This document shows, one piece after another, positions 41,530-50,606 of a stretch of DNA of 64,000 bases. The notes beneath the pieces are model-generated. The model was not told the DNA's origin. It was given only the letters and a program-made list of their open reading frames with translations, and ran no database searches. The DNA comes from Chloroflexota bacterium. GTDB lineage: Bacteria > Chloroflexota > Dehalococcoidia > Bin125. The stretch lies in assembly GCA_009838915.1 (NCBI GenBank), contig VXQT01000036.1, forward strand, positions 126,323-190,322, written 5' to 3'. Numbering within the stretch: the stretch's first letter is position 1; each line of letters opens with the position of its first letter. A program made the position numbers and the translations under genes.

Positions 41530-42402
41530 ATGCGCGTTCGAGCATGCGCGGTCCTGTCTCTGATCCTGATAGCGGGGCTCGCGGCTTCCTGCGATCGCGA
41601 CGACCGCAACGTCATCTCTCCCACCGAGGCCGCGTTCGTGCCCGTGATCGAGTCGTCCGAGCTGTATGTGGCGATGCCGCGCCTGGTGCTGACGTTGCTC
41701 GATCGCGACCGCCAGCCCGAGTTCAGCGACGACGCACTGTTCCGCATCCGCTACTTCGACCCCACGGAGGCGGGAATCAAGTTCCACTCCGAATCGGAGC
41801 TGACTTCGATCACTGTCGAAGGACTTCGCTACCTCGTCGCCAAGGATGTGCCTTTCGACGAGCCCGGCCAGTGGGCGGTCGCCGTGACGGTCGAGTTGTC
41901 CGACGGCTCCTCCGAGAGCAGCCCACGGTTGCCCATTCTCGTCACCGAGTCCGCGCGAGGACTCACGCCCGGCGATCGCGCCCCCGACGTCCCCACACCG
42001 ACGATTGCGGACGGCGTGTTGGAGCGCATGGCGGCGGTCGAGGACGTTCGACGAGCGATGTACGAGCGATCGGCCTCCCAGCTACTGAACGCCGGCGAGC
42101 CCTTCTTGATCGTCTGGACATCGGCCGAACGCTGCGCAGGACGTCTGGCATGCGCCCGCGCCCTGGAGCAGGCGGCGTCCGTCTCGCAGGAAGCTGAAAT
42201 CGCGGTCCTCCACGTCGAGCCATTCGGACGGCCGAGGTCAGGAACGCTTCAACAACTGATCGACGATGCGGTCGACGCCTGGAGCATCGAAGCGGAGCCT
42301 CAGTTCTTCATCGTCGACTCCGACGGCGCCATCGCAAGTCGCTTTGAGATTGTGGTCGAGGAACTGGAACTCAGCGCGGCGATTGACGAGGTCTTGCGCT
42401 AA
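41530..42402 (+). CDS. Lipoprotein with C-terminal thioredoxin-like domain
   Basis: 290-aa lipoprotein: signal peptide with lipobox LAASC (Cys21); residues 35-145 form a beta-rich domain that may be Ig-like (VLTLLDRDRQPEF, GQWAVAVTVELSDG); residues 145-290 look like a thioredoxin fold, with PFLIVWTSAERCAGRLAC carrying Cys202 and Cys208 after the first strand and EPQFFIVDSDGAIASRFE as the later strand pair. The spacing is Cx5C rather than CxxC, so it is a relative of the TlpA/SCO-like class. The ATG at 41530 avoids overlap with the permease. It converges with ctaB (4-bp overlap of stops), which suggests a periplasmic redox or metal-handling role for the oxidase, but this is inference. Confidence 0.78.
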   Translation: MRVRACAVLSLILIAGLAASCDRDDRNVISPTEAAFVPVIESSELYVAMPRLVLTLLDRDRQPEFSDDALFRIRYFDPTEAGIKFHSESELTSITVEGLRYLVAKDVPFDEPGQWAVAVTVELSDGSSESSPRLPILVTESARGLTPGDRAPDVPTPTIADGVLERMAAVEDVRRAMYERSASQLLNAGEPFLIVWTSAERCAGRLACARALEQAASVSQEAEIAVLHVEPFGRPRSGTLQQLIDDAVDAWSIEAEPQFFIVDSDGAIASRFEIVVEELELSAAIDEVLR

Positions 42403-43328
42403 ACGAGGACATCGAGTCCCACCGCGGCAAAGACGATGAACAGATAGGCGATCGAGGCGAAGAACAGCCGCATCGGCGGCGCCTGCTCGCGCCAGACCTG
42501 CCAGGCGATCCAGATGAAGATCGCGCCCGAGATCGCGCAGGTCGTCTCGTAGCACCAGCTCAGGTGGCCGCCGAGCGGTCCCAACAGACTGACCGCGACC
42601 AACCCGACCGAGTAGATCAAAAGCTGCTTACGCGTCTCTCGCTCGCCAGAGACGACCGGCAGCATCGGCACGTTGGCTTTCGCGTAGTCGTCGCGGTACT
42701 TGAGCGACAGCGCCCAGAAGTGCGGCGGCGTCCACATGAAGATCACGAGGAACAGAATGAACGGCGTCCAGGTCACTTCGCCTGTAACCGCAGCCCAGCC
42801 GACCAACGGAGGAATCGCGCCGGCGGCTCCGCCAATCACGATGTTCTGCGTGGTCGAGCGCTTGAGCCAGACCGTGTAGACGAGCACGTAGAAGAGCACC
42901 GCCGCCTCGGCCAGCAGCGCCGCGAGCAGGTTGACCGTCAGCGCGAGTTGCACGCCACCGATCGCAGCCAGCAACACGCCCCAGGCGAGCGCGTGACCGG
43001 GCTGTATCAGTCCCGACGGCAGCGGGCGGTCCGCGGTGCGCTCCATGATCGCGTCGATGTCACGGTCGAACCACTGGTTGAACGTGTTCGCCCCGCCGGC
43101 GGTCAGGATTCCACCGAGCAGTGTCAGCAAGATCAGCACCAACCCGTCGACGAAGCCGCCCTTTGGCCAGCCGTCGGCGGCCACGATCATGGTCGGTACC
43201 GTCGTAACCAGCAACAGGCCGATGATGCCGGGCTTGGTCAACTCCCAGTACCCGCGAGCCAACTCGATAGCCCGGCGAGAATTCGGGAGCGATGCCGGAC
43301 GGTCAAGCGTGAGCGGGCGTTCGGTCAT
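42399..43328 (-). CDS. ctaB: Protoheme IX farnesyltransferase (heme O synthase)
   Basis: 309-aa UbiA-family membrane prenyltransferase making heme O from heme B and farnesyl diphosphate. The first Asp-rich motif NQWFDRDIDAIMERTADRPLPSG is intact (core FDRDID), the second region has KYRDDYAKANVPMLPVV, and nine or so helices are predicted. It overlaps the ctaA stop/start by 4 bp and is the last gene of the oxidase operon. Confidence 0.95.
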   Translation of the reverse strand: MTERPLTLDRPASLPNSRRAIELARGYWELTKPGIIGLLLVTTVPTMIVAADGWPKGGFVDGLVLILLTLLGGILTAGGANTFNQWFDRDIDAIMERTADRPLPSGLIQPGHALAWGVLLAAIGGVQLALTVNLLAALLAEAAVLFYVLVYTVWLKRSTTQNIVIGGAAGAIPPLVGWAAVTGEVTWTPFILFLVIFMWTPPHFWALSLKYRDDYAKANVPMLPVVSGERETRKQLLIYSVGLVAVSLLGPLGGHLSWCYETTCAISGAIFIWIAWQVWREQAPPMRLFFASIAYLFIVFAAVGLDVLV

Positions 43329-44380
43329 CCCTCGCCCTCACTCTCGGCTGCATTCCCGGACGCCACAGCCGACATCGGCTGCACGGTCGCGGACGCTCGG
43401 CGGTCAGCTCCCAGCCAGCCTGCGCGATACGCGGCGACCAGGGCAGCCGCTGCCGTCAGCAGCCAGACGATCGAGCCCATCGACAGGTGTAGCGCTCGCG
43501 CCCAGTTGTCGAAGTTGATCCAAATCATCGCCGCTCCGATGAATACCTGCGCGAGGTAGAGAGTCGCCGCCCCGTGCAACAGCAGCGTCAGCGGCCGCGA
43601 GCGAGGCCGCATCATGACTACTCCCATGGCAGCTCCGAAGATTGCCAGCCCACCGACCAACACGAGAAGCCGGTGGCTCATGTTCCACTGAGCGTACTCC
43701 CCATCGGGCCAGAGTCCGCCGTAGCACAACGGCCACTGGTTTCCGCACGCCGCTCCGCCCGGTCCCACGTGCGCGCCCGAGTCCGGACCCGCTCCAACAT
43801 GCGTAACGTAGGAGCCAACAACGACCACCGCGTACACCAAAATCGCCGTGACCAGTACAACGCGCGCGAACGTGCGCGCCTGCGATGGCGCGTTAGATCC
43901 CAGCGGCGCTTCGTCCTCGGACGTGACGACCCGCCAGTCGAACGTCCCCAGCCACGAGACCGCAACTGCAGCCAGGATCAGCATCGCCGTGGCCAGGTGC
44001 AGCGTGACGATCACGTCTTCGAGGCGCTCCGTCACCGTCAGCCCGCCGAGCACGACCTGGACGGCCAGGAGCGGAATCGCCGCCACGGCCGGCCACCAGA
44101 CCTGGGGCCGATCAGGCAGCCTGCGCCAGGTCGCGATTGCGTATCCCAGGATGATCAATCCCATGATCGCCGCGACCAGCCGGTGCGTCCACTCGAGCCA
44201 GACCTGGTACGCGGCGAACTCACCGAAGTCTCCCGTGGGAAACACGCTGCCGTAGCAGGCGGGCCAGTCGGGACAGGCCAGCCCGGAGCCGGTCACGCGC
44301 ACGATCCCACCCAGCGCCGTGAGCACCAGCAGACCGATCACCAGCCCGAGTCCGACGCGTTGGTATCTGGTCATTGATGT
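43325..44380 (-). CDS. ctaA: Heme A synthase
   Basis: COX15/CtaA-type membrane protein converting heme O to heme A by hydroxylation of a methyl group. Two homologous four-helix halves are visible; heme-ligand His residues appear in WLEWTHRLVAAIMG and VTLHLATAMLILA of the first half, and in WNMSHRLLVLVGG and ALHLSMGSIVWL of the second. GSGLACPDWPACYGSVFP and CGNQWPLCYGG hold the conserved Cys pairs. The ATG at 44380 gives 351 aa; GTG at 44410 is a possible longer start. Confidence 0.93.
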   Translation of the reverse strand, partial: TSMTRYQRVGLGLVIGLLVLTALGGIVRVTGSGLACPDWPACYGSVFPTGDFGEFAAYQVWLEWTHRLVAAIMGLIILGYAIATWRRLPDRPQVWWPAVAAIPLLAVQVVLGGLTVTERLEDVIVTLHLATAMLILAAVAVSWLGTFDWRVVTSEDEAPLGSNAPSQARTFARVVLVTAILVYAVVVVGSYVTHVGAGPDSGAHVGPGGAACGNQWPLCYGGLWPDGEYAQWNMSHRLLVLVGGLAIFGAAMGVVMMRPRSRPLTLLLHGAATLYLAQVFIGAAMIWINFDNWARALHLSMGSIVWLLTAAAALVAAYRAGWLGADRRASATVQPMSAVASGNAAESEGEG

Positions 44381-44502
44381 CATCTGCAGCTGCTCTGGTC
44401 GCCGAGCCACTGAGCTCGACGCTGCGACCTTAAGTCTCGCACTTCTATGCGTCCTGGCGATACTCGCCCTGACAGTCGGCTGTACGCCTGCAAGCTGATT
44501 CG

Positions 44503-45513
44503 CTATTGCTCGCCCGGTCGTGGGCCGAGCGTCGGGATCTCACCGTGCACCCGAATCTGCATGTCGCGCACGACATCGTTGCGGCGGTCCTTGAACCCTT
44601 CACGCTCCGCCCAGTAGTAGACGGTAATGATGATCGCCAGGGCGAACATCATCGATCCCGGCACCCACATGATTCCAGCGCCGATGCGTTGGTCCATCAA
44701 CGCCGTGGGACCCCACTCACGTACTGCTGCTGCAGTCGCGTAGGTGTCGTAGATCGGGTCGCCCACATTGATCAGGATCAGTCCCAGGCCGATGTTCTGC
44801 AGGATCGCGAAGACCAGCAACACGCAGCGCCAGACGTGGTGCGGACGCAGCCGGGTCGCGTCGACTCCGATCACCAGCCACCAAAGCAGCACCGCCCCGA
44901 ATAGAAACACGCCGTGCTCGACGAAGTGCAGACCCTCCGAGGCGATCGCGGCGTCGTAGGCATCGGGCCAGTGCCAGCTCCAGACGCTGGCGACATAGAT
45001 CGTCAGCGCCGCCGGCGGCCAGGTGAGCGCCCTCACTAACCGCGAGTTGAGCAATGGAATCAAGTATGTCGTTCGCACCCGAGGCGAGGCGGCGCGCAGC
45101 GCCAGCGTCGCCGGCGCGCCCAGCAGCATCAACGGCGCGACCAGCATCGTGATAAACACGTGCTGCAGCATGTGCACCCAGAACAGGTCGTCGGAGTAGG
45201 TGTCGACCGGCGAGATCAGCCCAATCAACATGAACAGCCAACCGGCGGCGAAGCACCATCCGTGCCAGCGAGGGAAGTGGAACTGCGGCGAGTCGCGCCG
45301 CAGCCGGTAGTACGCCCACCCATAGAGACCGCCCACCACGGCCAGAATGACAATGCCCGGGGCGTCGACGCTCCAGATGGTGAGTGCGTTGAGGAAGTCG
45401 CCCGACTCGGCGTAGCGACCGTCGTGGGCCCGCAGGGCTGACGGAACCAGGGCGGCCGCAACGGCGAACACTGCCGCGATCAGCGCTCCAAGCGCTGGCG
45501 GTCTCCTCGTCAC
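44503..45513 (-). CDS. ctaG: Cytochrome c oxidase assembly protein CtaG (caa3 type)
   Basis: 336-aa polytopic protein of the caa3_CtaG family, needed for CuB/heme assembly in Bacillus-type oxidases. Family segments: PRWHGWCFAAGWLFMLIGLISPVDTYSDDLFWVHMLQHVFITMLVAPLMLLGAP (core DDLFWVHMLQHVF, with His ligands) and GLHFVEHGVFLFGAVLLWW. A GTG start at 45513 precedes a hydrophobic signal-like helix. It lies 13 bp downstream of coxC. The 122-bp gap to ctaA holds a short + strand signal-peptide-like stretch without a start codon. Confidence 0.92.
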   Translation of the reverse strand: MTRRPPALGALIAAVFAVAAALVPSALRAHDGRYAESGDFLNALTIWSVDAPGIVILAVVGGLYGWAYYRLRRDSPQFHFPRWHGWCFAAGWLFMLIGLISPVDTYSDDLFWVHMLQHVFITMLVAPLMLLGAPATLALRAASPRVRTTYLIPLLNSRLVRALTWPPAALTIYVASVWSWHWPDAYDAAIASEGLHFVEHGVFLFGAVLLWWLVIGVDATRLRPHHVWRCVLLVFAILQNIGLGLILINVGDPIYDTYATAAAVREWGPTALMDQRIGAGIMWVPGSMMFALAIIITVYYWAEREGFKDRRNDVVRDMQIRVHGEIPTLGPRPGEQ

Positions 45514-45526
45514 GGGCCGGTCCGCG

Positions 45527-46147
45527 TCAGCTCAGGAAGAAGACGAGCGGGAAGATCACCAGCAACCATACGAAGCCCACGAAGTGCCAGTAGAGCGTCG
45601 CGGCCTCAATCGCCGTGTTGCGCCTGGCGTCGAAGTGTCCCAGCAGACCGCGCAGCCACTGGGCGAAAATGAACAGCAGTCCGCCGATCACGTGCGCGCC
45701 GTGGAATCCGGTCAGCGTGTAGAACGTCGCCGCGTAGGGACCGTCGGAGATGCCGAAGCCCGCATGGGTCCACTCGAAGTACTGGTTGATGATGAATGCC
45801 GTGCCAACAACCAGCACGATGGCCATGTTGATCAACATCGCGCGGCGATTGCCCTTGCGAATCGCAAACGCCGCGAACTGCATCGGGATCGACGTGCTGA
45901 CCAGCAAGATCGTGAACAGGATTGGCAGCAGGTGGTCGCCTTCGACTCGGCCTGCTCCGTTGGTCGGCTCCCAGAACAGGGTGTCGCTGTGCAGGGCCAG
46001 CATCGCCGCGATCAGGCCGGCGAAGAACATGATCTCCGAGAAGATGAAGAAGATGATGCCCCACAAGCCGGTCGTCATCGGCTCCTCGCCGACGAGGAAG
46101 CTGCGAATCGGATGGACGCGCCGCTGGGGAAGAGTACCGACTGCCAT
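45527..46147 (-). CDS. ctaE: Cytochrome c oxidase subunit III
   Basis: 206-aa heme-copper oxidase subunit III with five predicted helices, the short bacterial form. SEIMFFAGLIAAMLALHSDT carries the conserved Glu of the lipid/proton region, and FYTLTGFHGAHVIGGLLFIFAQW is the signature helix; HFVGFVWLLVIFPLVFFL ends the protein. The gene lies two bases after coxA. Confidence 0.95.
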   Translation of the reverse strand: MAVGTLPQRRVHPIRSFLVGEEPMTTGLWGIIFFIFSEIMFFAGLIAAMLALHSDTLFWEPTNGAGRVEGDHLLPILFTILLVSTSIPMQFAAFAIRKGNRRAMLINMAIVLVVGTAFIINQYFEWTHAGFGISDGPYAATFYTLTGFHGAHVIGGLLFIFAQWLRGLLGHFDARRNTAIEAATLYWHFVGFVWLLVIFPLVFFLS

Positions 46148-46149
46148 GA

Positions 46150-47886
46150 CTAGCCCTCCTCCCTCGCTGTTGCCGAGGGCGTCCTGGCGCCGCCCCCGCC
46201 ATTGCCGTGCCCGTTGCCGTTGACGTGGTAGTGCGGGTCATCCTGCAACCGCTCACCGAAGCGCAGGTCGAAGAGCGGGCGCTCGGAGCGAATCTCCGGC
46301 AGCGAGTCGAAGTTGTGCGCCGGCGGCGGCGAGGTCGTCGCCCATTCCAGCGTGGTGCCTTCCCAGGGGTCGGCGCCGGCTCGCTCGCCCCACTTGAGCG
46401 AGTAGAAGACGTTGTAGAGGAAGACCATCATCCCGGCAGCCGAAACGAACGCACCGATCGTGATCAGCATGTTCATCAGTTCCCAGCCAGGGTTGTCGGC
46501 GTAGTCGTTGATCCGCCGCGGCATGCCGTCGAGGCCGAGCAGCAACTGGGTGAAAAAGACCAGGTTGACGCCGATGAACAGCAGCCAGAAGTGGAGCTTG
46601 CCCAACCCCTCGTTCATGAACTTGCCGAACATCTTGGGGAACCAGTAGTAGCACCCGGCGAGGAAGCCGAACGTGGCCGCGATCGACATCGTGTAATGGA
46701 AGTGCCCGACCACGAAGTAGGTGTCGTGCAGCGCGAAGTCGACCGGCACCGCCGCGTGGAACACGCCGGTGATGCCGCCGATCAAGAAGAGCATCAGGAA
46801 GCCGACGCTGAACAGCATCGCCGTAGGGAAGATGTTCGATCCGCGCCACATCGTTGCGATCCAGTTGAACATCTTCACGCCGGTGGGCACCGCGATCAGG
46901 AAAGTCGCGCCCATGAAGAAGGGCAGGAACACTCCGCCGGTGGTGAACATGTGGTGCGCCCAGACGATGAAGCCGAGCAGCCCAATGGCGACCAGCGCCA
47001 GCACCATCGAGCGATAACCGAAGACGGGCCGGCGAGTGAAGACGCCGAACACGTCGGAAACGATACCCATCGCCGGCAGAATCATGATGTACACGGCCGG
47101 ATGGGAGTAGAACCAGAACAGGTTTTGCCAGAGCAGCGGCTGACCGCCGTTGGACGGGTCGAAAAACGCGCCCATCGCGCCGTTGCGGTCGATGAATCCC
47201 AGCACCAGCGCCGCCGCCAGCACCGGGGTCGAGAGCAGAATCAGCAGCCCCGTGACGAGCGTCGTCCAGGTGAATAGCGGCAGCCGCCACATCGTCATGC
47301 CCGGCGCGCGCATCTTGAAGATCGTCACCAGGAAGTTGATCGATCCGAAGATCGACGCCTGGCCCAACAGGATGACGCCGACCAACCACATGTCCATCCC
47401 GGCGCCGGGCGGTTCGGCGTTGTTGCCGCTGTCGAGCGTGATTGGCGGATAGGCGGTCCAACCAGCGGAGGCCGTACCGCCCTCAACTGCGAAGCTCAGG
47501 GTAAGCAGCACGCCTCCAAAGAGGAAGATCCAGAAAGAGAGCGCGTTGATGCGCGGAAAAGCCATGTCCAACGCGCCGATTTGCAGCGGCATCGAGTAGT
47601 TCATGAACGCCGCGCCGATTGGCAGCAGGAAGAGGAAGATCATCACGCTGCCGTGCATCGTGAAGATCGAGTTGTAAGTTTCCGCCGAAATGATGGTGCC
47701 GGTCTGGGCCAGCTCGGTGCGCATGACGAGGGAGAACGCCATGCCCACCAGGCCGAACGCCCCGGCCGTCCACAGGTACATGATGCCGATCTTCTTGTGG
47801 TCGACCGTGGTCAACCACTCGAGGATCACTCGCCAGGCGTTCGCCCCGGCATAGGGTGTGGTCTGTGCCCCCGCCAGTGTCGCCAT
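46150..47886 (-). CDS. ctaD: Cytochrome c oxidase subunit I
   Basis: 578-aa catalytic subunit with 12-14 helices. The low-spin heme a ligand His lies in FTMHGSVMIFLF, the CuB/Tyr site is WFYSHPAVYIMILPAMG (His-Pro-x-x-Tyr crosslink motif), the two further CuB His are in WAHHMFTTG, and the proximal heme ligands are in DTYFVVGHFHYTM. The Glu of the D-channel is replaced as in B- or A2-type enzymes: the segment is WFYSHPAVYI with the YS motif, indicating an A2-type (caa3) oxidase. It follows coxB after a 51-bp gap. Confidence 0.97.
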   Translation of the reverse strand: MATLAGAQTTPYAGANAWRVILEWLTTVDHKKIGIMYLWTAGAFGLVGMAFSLVMRTELAQTGTIISAETYNSIFTMHGSVMIFLFLLPIGAAFMNYSMPLQIGALDMAFPRINALSFWIFLFGGVLLTLSFAVEGGTASAGWTAYPPITLDSGNNAEPPGAGMDMWLVGVILLGQASIFGSINFLVTIFKMRAPGMTMWRLPLFTWTTLVTGLLILLSTPVLAAALVLGFIDRNGAMGAFFDPSNGGQPLLWQNLFWFYSHPAVYIMILPAMGIVSDVFGVFTRRPVFGYRSMVLALVAIGLLGFIVWAHHMFTTGGVFLPFFMGATFLIAVPTGVKMFNWIATMWRGSNIFPTAMLFSVGFLMLFLIGGITGVFHAAVPVDFALHDTYFVVGHFHYTMSIAATFGFLAGCYYWFPKMFGKFMNEGLGKLHFWLLFIGVNLVFFTQLLLGLDGMPRRINDYADNPGWELMNMLITIGAFVSAAGMMVFLYNVFYSLKWGERAGADPWEGTTLEWATTSPPPAHNFDSLPEIRSERPLFDLRFGERLQDDPHYHVNGNGHGNGGGGARTPSATAREEG

Positions 47887-47937
47887 CGTGTCGCCTCCCT
47901 CTGCGAATCCCCGGTTCGTCGTCTCGTTCGGGCGGGG

Positions 47938-49290
47938 CTAGCCGCCGGCCGCGATCAACTCGGCAAGCTTGCTCGGAATCTCCTGAGCGACCGGAGGCCG
48001 CTCAACAGTCTGCAGCCACGCGTAGACATCGGCGATTTCTTCATCCGAAATCTGATCGGGCGGGAATGCGGTCATCGCCTCGAGCGGCTCGCGGTACTGC
48101 TGAATCACGCGGTCCAGGGGAACCACCGTCATCGCAATCGTCGGACCGACGAGACCCTCGCCCTGGTCCCCGTGGCAGACGTTGCAGCCCATCGCAAAGA
48201 ACAGGTTCTGCCCGTTGATCGGGTTGCCGACGGCGCCTTCTTCCTGCTCAACTTCCTGCTCGCCGCCGAAGTCGCCTTCGACCGGCTCCGGCGCGCTGCC
48301 GGCCTTGTTCTCGAACCACGCGTCGTAGTCGTCCTGGGCCATCGCCTCCACCGAGAAGATCATCCGCGCGTGATCTCGACCGCAGAATTCCGCGCACTGG
48401 CTCTGGAACACGCCGGCTTCGGTGATCCGCACCCAGAGCGTCTGCACGCGGCCGGGCACGGCGTCGAGTTTGGTCAGGAACTGCGGCGTGTAGAAGGCGT
48501 GCAGCACGTCGGCCGAGGCGATGTTGAAGCGAATCATCTGCCCGACCGGCACAGTCACAATCGGCGTGTTATCGGCCGCCTGCAGCCGGCCCTCGGCGAC
48601 AGTCTCGGTGCCGTTGAACGAGCGCAACACCAGCGTACCGGCGCTGTGGCGGATCGGTACGGTACCGTTGACGGCCCGCTCGACTGTGACTACGTCGCCC
48701 GTGCGAGCGACGACCCGCATGTGCTCGACGCCCAGCTTGAGCGTCATAAACGGCACGACCAGCGACGGGTCTTCAAGCATGATCTCGGTCTGCGCCGGGT
48801 CGTTCGAGATGGACTCGGCGAGACTCGTGCCCAGCGGCACCGCATAGTTGAACGCCCACGCCCACTGTCGACCCTGAACGTCTACGACCGTGACGTCCTC
48901 GTCACTGTCTGCGCCTGCCTGAACATCTTGAAGCACGAAGAACGATGCGAAGAACAGCACCACCACGATCACCAGCGGAATCCCGGTCCAGAGAATCTCG
49001 GCCGTCGTGTTGTGACCGATCTGGGTGGGCAGTTCGTCGTCCGACTTGCGCTTGTAGCGGAATACCACCCAGATGATCATCGCCTCGACGATGAGGAACA
49101 CGATCACGCCGACCGCGAGGATGACGAAGAACAGCGCACGGATGTCGTCGCCCTGCTCGGAGACAGCCTCGGGCAGGGCGACCTGGGCGCTGACCAGCCC
49201 GGAGAGGGCGAACAGCGCCGCAGCGACCGCGCCGATGACCAGCGTCAGCCGGCCGATTCGCGTTCGCCACAAGCGTTGAAGTGCCGTCAC
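47938..49290 (-). CDS. ctaC: Cytochrome c oxidase subunit II with fused cytochrome c (caa3 type)
   Basis: 450-aa subunit. Two N-terminal helices (15-35 and about 53-78, then a third region 102-121); the aromatic box QWAW is at 142-145; the CuA ligands are His264, Cys299, Glu301, Cys303, His307 and Met310. A C-terminal mono-heme cytochrome c domain has CNVCH at 369-373 and a later Met, making this a caa3 oxidase. Unusually, about 95 residues lie between QWAW and the strand VPVGQMIRFNIASADVLHAF, where conventional subunits have about 20. This insert includes the segment TGDVVTVERAVNGTVPIRHS. The gene is second in the operon. Confidence 0.95.
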   Translation of the reverse strand: MTALQRLWRTRIGRLTLVIGAVAAALFALSGLVSAQVALPEAVSEQGDDIRALFFVILAVGVIVFLIVEAMIIWVVFRYKRKSDDELPTQIGHNTTAEILWTGIPLVIVVVLFFASFFVLQDVQAGADSDEDVTVVDVQGRQWAWAFNYAVPLGTSLAESISNDPAQTEIMLEDPSLVVPFMTLKLGVEHMRVVARTGDVVTVERAVNGTVPIRHSAGTLVLRSFNGTETVAEGRLQAADNTPIVTVPVGQMIRFNIASADVLHAFYTPQFLTKLDAVPGRVQTLWVRITEAGVFQSQCAEFCGRDHARMIFSVEAMAQDDYDAWFENKAGSAPEPVEGDFGGEQEVEQEEGAVGNPINGQNLFFAMGCNVCHGDQGEGLVGPTIAMTVVPLDRVIQQYREPLEAMTAFPPDQISDEEIADVYAWLQTVERPPVAQEIPSKLAELIAAGG

Positions 49291-49334
49291 ACGCCCGCTC
49301 CCTTCGCTCCCTGTTTCAGCTCTATCTGTGCCTG

Positions 49335-50477
49335 TTAGCCGGCGCTGGGCTCAGCGCCGTCGGCGCCGTGCATCAGCGGCGCGTCCGACTCGTGCTCGTC
49401 GTGGTGATCGTCATGCGCCGGTTCCTCGAAGTACCGGATGTCCTCCAGCAACCAGCCCACTCCTCCGAAGACAATCAAGGTGATGCCGGCGCCAAGCACC
49501 TGGTCGGTGAACACCGCGCCGGCCGCCGTAATCATCAGCCCGGCCGCGAACAGCAGCGGCATCAGGCTGGGCGGCGGCAGATGAACGCCGGGTGGTGGAG
49601 AAACATCGGGCATCACCTTCAGGGGATGCTGTCGATACTCGGCCGGGCCGCCCGCCTCGAAGTAGCCCATGTCTTCCATGAACCAGCGCACGGCGCCAAG
49701 CACGATCAAGGTGATTCCTACGCTTAGCAGCTCGCCGACGAAGATCGCCCCGGCCGCCATCACGATCAGGCCCAGGGCGAACAGGATCGGCGCCAGGCTT
49801 GGCGGTGGGAGGTGCGACTCCGGAGAGTCATGCTCGCCTGCGCCATGTTCGTCTTCGAGGCCGGAGGGCAGCGCCAGTGTGGCATCCGGCTGCGGCGCCG
49901 GCGCCGCGATGGCCGGCACGTCGCCGGTACGGTCTGCAGGCGCGGGGTTGAGGTATCCATCCACGACGCGCATGCGTTCGTTGCGATAGGCCATCGGTCT
50001 CAGCGCGGGCGGCACCAGTCCAGCAATCGGCTTGAGCAGGTCCGGACCGCTGTAAGCCTCCTGCAGGTCGATCCCGAATCCCGCCGGCCGTTGCCGATAG
50101 ATCATCAGCTTGTGCAGCTTGATCCCGTTCAGTCGGCACAGGCGGATCGCGCGCCCGCTCTGTCCCATCGGGACGTAGAGGATCAGCGGCGCGGCCTGCG
50201 ACAAGGGCATCCAGCGCTCCACCGCCGTGTCGTTGGTCACTTCATGCGTGAGCGCCAGGTCGGCGGCGAAGGCGATGAAGTGCCCGGGTTCGTCGGTGAC
50301 CACGATGTCGGGATAAAGCCAGCCGCCCGACCTGACCCGCACGCCCAGTTGCTCTTCGGGAAAGTTGGTCGTGAATTCGCGATCGGGGAACTCGTCGTTG
50401 GGATAGGCGTACGACGCCTCAGCGATCTGCTGAAGGACGCTCGCTCGCTTCTGCCTCGCCGACTCCAGCGTGGGCAT
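49335..50477 (-). CDS. Cytochrome oxidase subunit IV-like protein with duplicated membrane hairpin and nuclease-fold-like N-terminus
   Basis: 380-aa protein at the head of the oxidase operon. Residues 1-125 are soluble; the pattern YPDIVVTDEPGHFIAF (Asp57), then LTHEVTND (Glu79) and LILYVPMGQSGRAIRLCRLNGIK resembles PD-(D/E)XK-fold domains, although the catalytic Lys is not clear. Residues 222-274 and 299-351 are two copies of a 53-residue unit, each HLPPPSL followed by two hydrophobic helices and ending EDxxYFE, with 33 of 53 identical residues. The unit resembles the small subunit IV of caa3 oxidases. The C-terminus is His/Asp-rich. AGGCGG precedes the ATG. A link to oxidase assembly is inferred from position. 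Confidence 0.7.
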   Translation of the reverse strand: MPTLESARQKRASVLQQIAEASYAYPNDEFPDREFTTNFPEEQLGVRVRSGGWLYPDIVVTDEPGHFIAFAADLALTHEVTNDTAVERWMPLSQAAPLILYVPMGQSGRAIRLCRLNGIKLHKLMIYRQRPAGFGIDLQEAYSGPDLLKPIAGLVPPALRPMAYRNERMRVVDGYLNPAPADRTGDVPAIAAPAPQPDATLALPSGLEDEHGAGEHDSPESHLPPPSLAPILFALGLIVMAAGAIFVGELLSVGITLIVLGAVRWFMEDMGYFEAGGPAEYRQHPLKVMPDVSPPPGVHLPPPSLMPLLFAAGLMITAAGAVFTDQVLGAGITLIVFGGVGWLLEDIRYFEEPAHDDHHDEHESDAPLMHGADGAEPSAG

Positions 50478-50606
50478 TGCCGCCTGTTTGCCTCTCGCTC
50501 ACGCACGCCGCAACCCTGTGGCGCGGTCGATCTCAAATCCTACCCCAGCACTGAGACAGAGGCTATCCCTGAATCCGGCGAAACCGGGAAACGGGTCGAA
50601 CCGCGA

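Noticed and set aside
44418-44498. Short plus-strand stretch encoding a lipoprotein-like signal (LALLCVLAILALTVGCTPAS, then stop)
   Set aside because: It looks like a lipobox peptide, but no ATG, GTG or TTG is in frame and the mature part would be four residues. Probably chance or a remnant.
46207-49338. Long plus-strand frames opposite coxA and coxB
   Set aside because: Antisense to subunits with all heme and copper ligands present. No domain features, extreme His/Arg/Asp content.
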